Positions 14,041 through 19,250 of a stretch of DNA of 19,250 bases are shown here, one piece after another. The notes beneath the pieces were generated by a model. The model had not been told where the DNA came from and did not search any database. It saw only the letters and a program-made list of their open reading frames with translations. The stretch comes from an uncultured Collinsella sp. (GTDB lineage: Bacteria > Actinomycetota > Coriobacteriia > Coriobacteriales > Coriobacteriaceae), in assembly GCA_902479205.1 (NCBI GenBank), contig CABSNX010000007.1, forward strand, positions 1-19,250. The letters run 5' to 3'. The position numbers and the translations under genes were made by a program. Each line of letters starts with the position of its first letter. The first letter of the stretch is position 1.

Positions 14041-15090
14041 CTAGATGAACATCATGAACAGCTTGGCCATTACAAAGCTGATGAGTCCACAGGCGGGGAA
14101 GGTGAAGAACCACGTGAACATCATGTCCTTGACCACGCCGAAGTTGATGGCCGAGAGGCGCTTGACGGCGCCGACACCCATAATGGCGCAGGTTTTGATG
14201 TGCGTGGAGGATACGGGGATGCCGGTAAGGGTGGCAAGTAGCAGGTTCGCGGCGCCTGCGAGGTCGGCAGAGAAGCCCTGATACTTCTCGAGCTTAACCA
14301 TGCTCTGGCCGACGGACTTGATGATGCGCTCGCCGCCCACGCTGGTGCCGATACCCATGGTTGCCGAGCACAGCAGCATGATCCAGATGGGGATGCCGGC
14401 GTCGCCGACGCTCGTCTGCCCGCTGGCAAAGGCGACACCTAAAAAGAGCACGCCGATGAACTTCTGTCCATCCTGCGCGCCGTGCATAAAGCTCATGGCC
14501 GCAGCGCTTGCGATCTGAGCGTATTTAAAGAAAACGTTGGCGCGTCGCCTGTTGGCGGCGGCGAAAAGAATCGAGACGAGCTTGCACAGGACCCAGCCCA
14601 TGACAAAGCCCAGTCCGATGGAGAGCGCCAGGCCGTAGATGACCTTCATCCACTCGTGGACGTTGACGCTGCTGGCGCCACCGAGGGCGATAGCAGCGCC
14701 GGTCAGGCCGGCGATGAGGCTGTGGCTCTGCGAGGTGGGGATACCAAAACGCGATGCCGTGGCACCGTAGACGACGATGGAGAATAGCGCCGCGCAGAGG
14801 CATGCGAGCGCCATGGTGCTGTTTCCGCCAAAGTCGACGATATGCGAGATGGTGTTGGCGACGCTGGCATTAAAATGCGTCATGATGAGCACGCCCAAAA
14901 AGTTGAACGCGGCGCTCATGAGAATGGCGGCGCGGGCGGGCATGCAGCGCGTGGTGACACAGGTCGCGATGGCGTTGGGCGCGTCGGTCCATCCGTTGAC
15001 GAAGATAGCGCCGAGCGCGAGGAATACGGTGACGGCAAGGACTGGGTTCGACACAAGTTGGCCGAGGAAGGCTGAGAACGTTACGTCCAT
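14041..15090 (-). CDS. pit: PiT family inorganic phosphate transporter
   Basis: PiT proteins import phosphate, usually as a metal-phosphate complex, with H+ or Na+ and with lower affinity than Pst. The 349-residue protein is membrane-embedded with about ten helices. It shows the family's two repeated signatures: NGWTDAPNAIAT at 32-43 with FGIPTSQSHSL at 115-125, and FMHGAQDGQK at 201-210 with GIPVSSTHIKTCAIMG near the C-terminus. TSVGGERIIKSVG is also typical. The minus-strand ATG at 15090 has only a weak purine stretch (GAGAAAG) upstream. An in-frame TAA at 15121-15123 prevents a start at the much better ribosome-binding site at 15152-15144. The DUF47 gene follows. Confidence 0.94.
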   Translation of the reverse strand: MDVTFSAFLGQLVSNPVLAVTVFLALGAIFVNGWTDAPNAIATCVTTRCMPARAAILMSAAFNFLGVLIMTHFNASVANTISHIVDFGGNSTMALACLCAALFSIVVYGATASRFGIPTSQSHSLIAGLTGAAIALGGASSVNVHEWMKVIYGLALSIGLGFVMGWVLCKLVSILFAAANRRRANVFFKYAQIASAAAMSFMHGAQDGQKFIGVLFLGVAFASGQTSVGDAGIPIWIMLLCSATMGIGTSVGGERIIKSVGQSMVKLEKYQGFSADLAGAANLLLATLTGIPVSSTHIKTCAIMGVGAVKRLSAINFGVVKDMMFTWFFTFPACGLISFVMAKLFMMFI

Positions 15091-15120
15091 ATATGGGCTT
15101 TCTCGAAGTTTGCAGACATG

Positions 15121-15152
15121 TTACAAAAGCATGATAAATCGTATCACCTCCT
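15121..15152 (-). promoter_or_regulatory. Strong Shine-Dalgarno with three-codon leader ORF upstream of pit
   Basis: On the minus strand AGGAGGTGA (15152-15144) is a full-length Shine-Dalgarno. It is followed 11 nt later by ATG CTT TTG TAA (15132-15121), in the same frame as pit but stopping 30 nt before its ATG. The leader may couple or regulate pit translation. TGATACGAT within the stretch could instead be an extended -10 promoter box. Confidence 0.4.
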
Positions 15153-15221
15153 GTGGGTTTCTTTACCGAGTTCTGATGGGAGAAGTGAATTTTTTGGCAC
15201 TAACATTGAACATTAGCCCTG

Positions 15222-15250
15222 TTGACCGTGGGTGTTCTTTTTGCTAACAC
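15222..15250 (+). promoter_or_regulatory. Possible promoter of the 15341 hypothetical gene
   Basis: TTGACC at 15222-15227 and TAACAC at 15245-15250 are spaced 17 bp apart; the -35 is good (5 of 6), the -10 poor (3 of 6). If used, transcription would start near 15257, after the ATG at 15254, which supports the later start at 15341. The 250-bp divergent gap 15091-15340 must also hold the pit promoter. Confidence 0.35.
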
Positions 15251-15340
15251 ACCATGAGGACACGTGCGATTGCTACGACACTCCAAAACCACAGTCTGTT
15301 CGCTTTACAACATGCAAACATGCGTTCGATAATAGGGGGC

Positions 15341-15679
15341 ATGGAATATCGACAGACAGACGGTAAAACTCGACGCGTGTACAAGCAGTATGTGGACGTC
15401 GTGGCCCGCATCCTCGCGGGCGGACAAGTCGTGCCGGTTACCGTCTGCTGGGTCGACGGCCGCTGTTTTACGATTGACGAGATTGTCTCATCCACCGGTT
15501 TTGGCCTGACGGTCCACGGCATTCGTACGGCGACTTATAAGGTTCGTTTTGGCGGACATGCGACCGAACTGTATCTGGAAGAACAGGCACGCGAGCGACC
15601 GGATGGCTCGCAGACTCATCTGATGCGTTGGTGGGTGTGGGCGTTCGACCGAACACTCGAGAGCGAGCGTCGCAGGTAA
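15341..15679 (+). CDS. Hypothetical protein, small beta-rich
   Basis: I do not recognise this 112-residue protein with certainty. It begins MEYRQTDGKTRRVYKQYVDVVARI. A core pattern VPVTVCWVDGRCFTIDEIVS leads to YKVRFGGHATELYLEEQARER and the aromatic MRWWVWAFDRTLE. The W-x-x-G-R-x-F-x-I-x-E-V arrangement, a Gly-rich turn and a late Trp cluster recall small actinobacterial beta-barrel DUFs such as DUF6504, but this is only a resemblance. There is no signal peptide or membrane segment, so it is likely cytoplasmic. The start is uncertain: ATG 15341 has AGGGGG directly upstream with very short spacing, and in-frame ATGs at 15320 and 15254 lack a ribosome-binding site. Codon use resembles its neighbours. 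Confidence 0.65.
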   Translation: MEYRQTDGKTRRVYKQYVDVVARILAGGQVVPVTVCWVDGRCFTIDEIVSSTGFGLTVHGIRTATYKVRFGGHATELYLEEQARERPDGSQTHLMRWWVWAFDRTLESERRR

Positions 15680-15697
15680 GAACGCGTGGCGTTCGGG

Positions 15698-15745
15698 TAC
15701 AATGGCAGGAAACTTGTCAGCTACGGCGCCGTCGCGGCGCTTTTT
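15698..15745 (+). promoter_or_regulatory. -10 box and terminator-like leader hairpin before BI-1 gene
   Basis: TACAAT at 15698-15703 is a good -10 hexamer, but the -35 is not evident. A GC stem GCGCC (15726-15730) with GGCGC (15736-15740), 5-nt loop, is followed by TTTTT (15741-15745). The next bases, GAAAGGA, are the ribosome-binding site of the gene at 15759. The hairpin can be the terminator of the hypothetical gene or an attenuator in the BI-1 leader. Confidence 0.45.
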
Positions 15746-15758
15746 GAAAGGACGAAGT

Positions 15759-16454
15759 ATGAACGATATCCAGGGCTATCAGAACGGCCCCATAGAAACC
15801 GGCGCAAGCCGTGCCAAGGAGATGTCGCCGCGCGCGTACAACCTTGTCATGTCTGCCCTGATCTTTTTGGGCTTTTGCGCCATGGGCGCCGGTGCTTACT
15901 TTACGAGCACCATGTCGTTTGCGCGCATGATGATGAGCGGCGCCGCTTTGCCGCTGGTCTTTGGCTCTTTTATTTTGACCATCGTCGGCATGGTCATGAT
16001 GTCGGCTGCTGCCAGCAAACAGTCCGTGGGCCTGTCGCTCGTGGGCTACGTGGTCTTTGCGAGCACCTTTGGCCTGACGGCGTCGTTTGGCCTTGCCAAC
16101 TACGACCTGCCTACCATTAACACCGCCTTTATCGCCACGGCCGCCATCACCTTTGTCTTTGGTGCGCTGGGCGTGACCTTCCCCAAGTTCTTCCAGCGTG
16201 TGTATGGCATTGGTTTTGGCATCCTGCTTGCCACGATTCTGGTCGAGATCGTGCTGATGTTCATGGGCGTTTCGCAGTCCATCACCGACCTGATCGTGAT
16301 TGTGGTGTTCGCCGGTTTCATCGGCTACGACACCTATGTGGCAACGACGGTGCCGCCCACGCTGCCCAACGCCGTGCTCATGGCATCCAACCTGTTCGTG
16401 GACATCATCAACGTGTTCCTGCGTATTCTGAATATCCTTGGTCGTCGCGACTAG
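15759..16454 (+). CDS. Bax inhibitor-1 (BI-1/YccA-YbhL) family membrane protein
   Basis: BI-1 family proteins are seven-helix inner-membrane proteins. The Bacillus homologue BsYetJ is a pH-sensitive calcium leak channel, while E. coli YccA modulates FtsH. The role here is not known. In 231 residues, seven hydrophobic segments can be counted: about 27-48, 56-82, 87-112, 118-140, 150-172, 176-197 and 203-225. Family marks are GFIGYDTYVA in helix six and the C-terminal LFVDIINVFLRILNILGRRD. The Asp residues in these motifs correspond to the di-aspartyl gate region of the family. AAAGGA at 15747-15752 supports ATG 15759; an in-frame ATG at 15702 would read through the leader hairpin and is rejected. 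A terminator with a UUCG loop follows. Confidence 0.9.
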   Translation: MNDIQGYQNGPIETGASRAKEMSPRAYNLVMSALIFLGFCAMGAGAYFTSTMSFARMMMSGAALPLVFGSFILTIVGMVMMSAAASKQSVGLSLVGYVVFASTFGLTASFGLANYDLPTINTAFIATAAITFVFGALGVTFPKFFQRVYGIGFGILLATILVEIVLMFMGVSQSITDLIVIVVFAGFIGYDTYVATTVPPTLPNAVLMASNLFVDIINVFLRILNILGRRD

Positions 16455-16497
16455 TGCCAAATTGCAGCGGTGCTTGCGCACGTGTAAATCGATACGA

Positions 16498-16525
16498 AAG
16501 GCGGTCCTTCGGGGCCGTCTTTTTT
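16498..16525 (+). terminator. Rho-independent terminator with UUCG tetraloop after BI-1 gene
   Basis: The stem 16498-16507 pairs with 16512-16521 (core GGCGGTCC with GGGCCGTC, two G-U pairs) around the stable C-TTCG-G tetraloop, followed by a T-run to 16525. A TATCAT at 16540-16545, 50 bp before the next gene, may be that gene's -10 box. Confidence 0.88.
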
Positions 16526-16591
16526 GTACGCGGCGGGGTATCATGGATGGGAAAAGCCGATAGCGGCAGAGACCGAGAAAGGTGACCACTT

Positions 16592-17707
16592 ATGGCAGAC
16601 GTCGACAACAGGAACCGTAACCGCAGACCCAATCCCAAGCGCGAGGCGCGTGCCAAGGCCGCCGAGCGTCACATGGCGACTGTGTCCGAAGCGTGCGCCA
16701 AGGATATCGAGCGCTCGCTTGCCGGCGTGCGCGAGTTCGATGGTATGCCTGCCGGTTTTGTCGCGGCGATGAAGGCTAAGGCCCAAGCGGCCGACACTGC
16801 CGAGGAACAGATTGCCGAGGAGTCTGGGGCCGCCGAGGTCGAGACCGCTGAGGTTGCATCCGCAGAGACCGAGGTTACGACCGAGCCTGCACCCGCAGAG
16901 GAGGCCGCGGAGGCCGAGTCCGCGCCTGCCGCCGAAAAGCCCGCTCCGGTCCTGCCCGAGGTCACCGTGCTCGACGCCTCTGCCACGCAGGCCATTCTGG
17001 ATAACGGCCGAGGCTACGCGCAGTTCTGCGACATGGCCGTGCTCGCCTTTGCCTCGTTCACCAACCCGGGCGGTGGCTACATCCAGGGCTATCTGGGCCA
17101 GGAGGCCACGCTCTGTGCCGATTCGTACCTGTACAACGTGCTCGATAAGCAGCGCAAATGGTACGGCGAGAACCGTCGCCGCAACATCAACTGCGAGCTT
17201 TACCGCAATCGTGCGCTGGTGGTGCCTGCGGTGCGCTTCGACCGCAACCACGTACATGCATATGCCGACGTAATCGTCGCCGCCGCACCCAACGCCAAGC
17301 GCGCTCGCCAGGAGTATCGCGTGGGCGACGATGCCTTGCTGGACGCCCTGCGCGATCGCATCCGCTTTGTGCTTGCCATCTGCGACGAGTTGGGTCGCGA
17401 GAAGCTCGTGCTGGGCGCTTGGGGCTGCGACAACAACGGTTTTGACGCCGAGGCCGTGGCCGAGCTCTTCCGCAAGGAGCTCGCATCGGGCGACTTTAAG
17501 GTCAAGCAGGTCTTCTTTGCCGTGCCTTCTACGCGCTGGGACGAGGATTTTGCCAAGTTCGAGCACGTGCTGGCAAACTTCCCCGAGCGTAACGAGGAGT
17601 CCTATGCCCAGGTTGCCGCACGCGCTGCGGCTGCTCGCGCCGCCGAGCAGGCCCAGGCTGCTGCCGAGGACGATGAGGATGATGACGATTGGCGTAAGTA
17701 CCTGTAA
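16592..17707 (+). CDS. PARG-like protein, TIGR02452/DUF2263 family, with altered catalytic signature
   Basis: The family is the microbial-type poly(ADP-ribose) glycohydrolase, a macrodomain-fold enzyme that removes ADP-ribose from targets. In this 371-residue protein, residues 1-65 are a basic helical N-terminus and 66-118 a low-complexity Ala/Glu/Pro linker. The catalytic domain spans about 120-335, with LAFASFTNPGGGYIQGYLGQ, LCADSYLYNVL, VIVAAAPNAKRAR and KLVLGAWGCDNNGFDAEAVAELF. A tail rich in Ala and acidic residues ends DDDDWRKYL. The PARG signature GGG-X(6-8)-QEE reads GGG (160-162), seven residues, then Gln170-Glu171-Ala172, so the second Glu, catalytic in characterised PARGs, is replaced. 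Activity is therefore doubtful; ADP-ribose binding may remain. The ribosome-binding site GAGAAAGG precedes ATG 16592. Family assignment is firm; function is inference. Confidence 0.88.
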   Translation: MADVDNRNRNRRPNPKREARAKAAERHMATVSEACAKDIERSLAGVREFDGMPAGFVAAMKAKAQAADTAEEQIAEESGAAEVETAEVASAETEVTTEPAPAEEAAEAESAPAAEKPAPVLPEVTVLDASATQAILDNGRGYAQFCDMAVLAFASFTNPGGGYIQGYLGQEATLCADSYLYNVLDKQRKWYGENRRRNINCELYRNRALVVPAVRFDRNHVHAYADVIVAAAPNAKRARQEYRVGDDALLDALRDRIRFVLAICDELGREKLVLGAWGCDNNGFDAEAVAELFRKELASGDFKVKQVFFAVPSTRWDEDFAKFEHVLANFPERNEESYAQVAARAAAARAAEQAQAAAEDDEDDDDWRKYL

Positions 17708-17732
17708 TCGGTACGTGCCGACAGACTGGTCG

Positions 17733-17766
17733 AGCCGGCGGGAGAGACTGCTCCCGTCGGCTTTTT
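17733..17766 (+). terminator. Rho-independent terminator abutting the next ribosome-binding site
   Basis: A 12-bp stem, AGCCGGCGGGAG (17733-17744) with CTCCCGTCGGCT (17751-17762) and one G-U pair, has a 6-nt loop and TTTTT at 17762-17766. The ribosome-binding site AAGGAAGGG of the next gene begins 5 bp later, at about 17771, leaving no room for a promoter between them. Confidence 0.88.
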
Positions 17767-17785
17767 ACTAAAGGAAGGGCTTACG

Positions 17786-18445
17786 ATGAAAAACGTTCTG
17801 TGCTTTGGCGACAGCAATACCTATGGCTACGATCCGGCGGGTATGCGCGACGGCACCGCGGTGCGCTATGCGCACGATGTGCGCTGGTGCGGCGTGGCCC
17901 AGCGCGATCTGGGCGAGGGCTGGCACGTAATTGAGGAAGGACTAAACGGCCGCACAACGGTGCGCGACGATATGTGCCATCTGGATACCAATCTCAACGG
18001 CATTCGTGCGTTGCCGATGCTGCTCGAGGCCCATAAGCCGCTGGATGCGATCGTGATTATGCTGGGCACCAACGACTGCAAGACGGTCTTTAGCGTGGGT
18101 GCTGCCGATATCGCTGACGGTGCCATGGCGCTGATTCGCACCGTCCGCGCGTTTCCCTGGACCGAAGCCGCGCCCTGCCCGCGTATTCTGCTGATGGCGC
18201 CTATCAAGATTAAACCGCAGATCGCCGATGTGTACATGACCGACTTTGACGAGCGCTCCGTCGAGGCCTCGGAGCATTTTGCCGAATACTATGCGTATGC
18301 TGCCAAACAGTTTGGCTGCGACTTTTTGAATGCCGCTGATTTTGCCGAGCCGGGCGATATCGATTATCTGCACATGATGCCCGAAAGCCACGAGAGCCTG
18401 GGCCACGCCGTGGCAGCCAAGCTCAAAGAGATGCTCGGAGCGTAG
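17786..18445 (+). CDS. SGNH/GDSL hydrolase, arylesterase/acyltransferase-like
   Basis: SGNH hydrolases are serine esterases or acyltransferases. The 219-residue protein has all four blocks: the nucleophile Ser10 in VLCFGDSNTYGY; Gly/Asn of the oxyanion hole in VIEEGLNGRTT (about 48-58) and IMLGTND (91-97); and Asp193 and His196 in DIDYLHMMPESHESLG. The spacing and the APDVRW-like HDVRWCGVAQRDLG stretch match Mycobacterium smegmatis MsAcT, an arylesterase/acyltransferase, from memory. There is no signal peptide, so it acts in the cytoplasm on an unknown small ester. AAGGAAGGG at 17771-17779 supports ATG 17786. It follows the PARG-like gene with only a terminator between, so expression may need read-through or a promoter inside the upstream gene. 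Confidence 0.92.
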   Translation: MKNVLCFGDSNTYGYDPAGMRDGTAVRYAHDVRWCGVAQRDLGEGWHVIEEGLNGRTTVRDDMCHLDTNLNGIRALPMLLEAHKPLDAIVIMLGTNDCKTVFSVGAADIADGAMALIRTVRAFPWTEAAPCPRILLMAPIKIKPQIADVYMTDFDERSVEASEHFAEYYAYAAKQFGCDFLNAADFAEPGDIDYLHMMPESHESLGHAVAAKLKEMLGA

Positions 18446-18500
18446 CGCGACCCCAAGCAGTATAAAAATTCCCCTTGAGTCGGCTTGTTTCGTTGGTTTG

Positions 18501-18716
18501 TCTTGATCTGTAACAGTTGTAAGGCCGAAAACGGGCTAGATGTTATAGATCGAGATTATTTAGGCCGATATCGGTCGTTTATCTCGATCTGTAACATCTA
18601 GGGTCGATTTTGCCGAGTTGCTGTTACAGATCGAGATTATCTTCTTAGCGGAATTTGAATGTCTCGATTTGTAACAGGTGGGCCGAGAAATGGACTCTAA
18701 CTGTTACAGATCGGGA
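18501..18716. repeat. Array of six 15-bp sites in alternating orientation, 40-41 bp period
   Basis: The gap 18446-18777 (332 bp) has no gene. Consensus TCTCGATCTGTAACA occurs forward at 18501, 18582 and 18662 and reverse-complemented (TGTTACAGATCGAGA) at 18541, 18622 and 18702; start-to-start distances are 40, 41, 40, 40 and 40. Two copies match the consensus exactly and four have one change each. The sites form three 55-bp inverted-repeat units (18501-18555, 18582-18636, 18662-18716). The 25-bp interiors of units 1 and 3 share GGCCGA-AA-GG-CT, and unit 2 carries it reversed. Sites 2 and 3 with flanks also form a near-perfect palindrome of about 66 bp (18536-18601) centred on CCGATATCGG. This resembles BIME/REP-type mosaics; a regulator-binding array is the alternative. 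Confidence 0.9.
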
Positions 18717-18726
18717 TGTTTGTGGG

Positions 18727-18765
18727 AACCACCGCAAAGGTGCCTGTCCCCTTTGCGGCGGTTTT
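18727..18765. repeat. Extragenic hairpin with GGTGCCTGTCCCC core
   Basis: AACCACCGCAAAGG (18727-18740) pairs with CCTTTGCGGCGGTT (18750-18763) with a single mismatch, around a TGCCTGTCC loop; TTTT follows on the plus strand (18762-18765). It lies 13 bp after the thiD stop on the minus strand, where the mismatch becomes a G-U pair, but no T-run follows on that strand. It may terminate plus-strand transcription or be an interspersed repeat. Confidence 0.6.
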
Positions 18766-18777
18766 GGGCTGCGAATC

Positions 18778-19250
18778 TTAATACTGCCACATATGGTTAA
18801 CGGGGCCGGAGCCTTTGCCCATGTCAAAGCCGGCGGCGAGAGCGCCGGTTAGGTAGGCCTTGCCGGCGTTGACGGCATCGGCAAGATCCATGCCCTGGGC
18901 CAGCGCGCAGGCGATGGCGGACGAGAGCGTGCAGCCGGTGCCATGTGTGTTGCCGGTCTCGATGCGCTTGTGGCGGAACCACGTGGTGAGCGGATCGCCC
19001 AGATGGTTGCCCTCGTCATCGAGCGGCGCGGGCTCCGCCAGAACGTCGTTGGCCTCGTTGACAAAATGTCCGCCTTTAACCAGAGACGCGCATCCAAAGC
19101 GGCGGGTGAGAAGCATGGCGGCATTTTGCTGAGTGCGCTCGGAATCGACCTCATAATCGAGTAACGCCATGGCCTCGGGAATATTGGGCGTGATGACGGT
19201 CGCCAGTGGGAACAGGCGGCGTGTAAGTGCTTCGGCGGCGTCCTCTGCGA
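18778..19250 (-). CDS. thiD: Hydroxymethylpyrimidine/phosphomethylpyrimidine kinase ThiD, 3' part (runs off window)
   Basis: ThiD phosphorylates hydroxymethylpyrimidine and its monophosphate in thiamine pyrophosphate synthesis. The C-terminal 156 residues are in the window; full length is about 260-270, so the 5' part lies beyond 19250. The frame is open to the edge and reads EDAAEALTRRLFPLATVITPN, then IPEAMALLDYEV. It shows ribokinase-family motifs: TPNIPEA, ASLVKGGHFVNEANDVL, an RIETGNTHGTGCTLSSAIACAL block with the anion-hole GTGC and conserved Cys, and DLADAVNAGKAYLTGALAAGF. The HGTGCTLSSA form favours ThiD over pyridoxal kinase. The ATG at 19170 is internal, not the start. Downstream on its strand is the extragenic hairpin and then the alternating repeat array. 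Confidence 0.93.
   Translation of the reverse strand, partial: AEDAAEALTRRLFPLATVITPNIPEAMALLDYEVDSERTQQNAAMLLTRRFGCASLVKGGHFVNEANDVLAEPAPLDDEGNHLGDPLTTWFRHKRIETGNTHGTGCTLSSAIACALAQGMDLADAVNAGKAYLTGALAAGFDMGKGSGPVNHMWQY

Noticed and set aside
16541..17566. Minus-strand frame (341 residues) opposite the PARG-like gene
   Set aside because: Gly/Leu-rich shadow without motifs; the plus strand carries a recognised family.
18501..18716. CRISPR array
   Set aside because: The repeats are only 15 bp and alternate in orientation, and the interiors of the units are related to each other; no cas genes are present. CRISPR repeats keep one direction.
1..19250. tRNA, rRNA or riboswitch genes (including a TPP riboswitch for thiD)
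   Set aside because: No cloverleaf, rRNA or TPP-box pattern was found by eye; the thiD 5' end, where a riboswitch would be, lies outside the window.

Overview
The window is about 19 kb of high-GC chromosomal DNA from what looks like a Coriobacteriia (Collinsella-like) gut actinobacterium. The basis is the murC-murB-ftsQ-ftsZ order with no ftsA, sepF and divIVA downstream as in Gram-positives and Actinobacteria, the codon bias, and the protein style. The genus is an inference. The first 41 bases are not genomic: they are an Illumina Nextera adapter with an 8-nt index, so position 1 is a contig edge and the first gene is cut there.

Layout. (1) 42-4295: 3' end of murC, then murB, ftsQ and ftsZ, closed by a strong terminator. 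(2) 4451-9684: pgeF (peptidoglycan editing factor), overlapping by ATGA with a complete high-affinity phosphate uptake operon, pstS-pstC-pstA-pstB-phoU. (3) 9805-12426: the division cluster resumes with yggS, sepF, yggT and divIVA, ending in a strong terminator. The pst-phoU block therefore sits inside a division/cell-wall cluster. (4) 12446-15090, minus strand: a nitroreductase, then a DUF47 PhoU-like protein and a PiT phosphate transporter. Between them is a repeat-rich gap with a 24-bp perfect inverted repeat. (5) 15341-18445, plus strand: a small hypothetical protein, a BI-1 family membrane protein, a PARG-like (TIGR02452/DUF2263) protein and an SGNH hydrolase. They are separated by intrinsic terminators, two of which lie directly against the next gene's ribosome-binding site. 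(6) 18446-18777: a non-coding gap with six 15-bp sites in strictly alternating orientation at 40-41 bp period, then a GC-rich hairpin. (7) 18778-19250, minus strand: the 3' part of thiD, running off the window.

How it works together: the mur, fts, sepF, yggT and divIVA genes supply wall precursor synthesis, the Z-ring and its membrane anchor, and polar or septal organisation. Two phosphate importers, Pst (ABC, high affinity) and PiT (ion-coupled), each with a PhoU-domain partner, lie within about 10 kb of each other.

The observations most worth following are the alternating 40-bp-period array upstream of thiD, the long inverted repeat after the DUF47 gene, and the PARG-like protein, whose GGG...QEE signature reads GGG...QEA, so the residue expected to be catalytic is missing.
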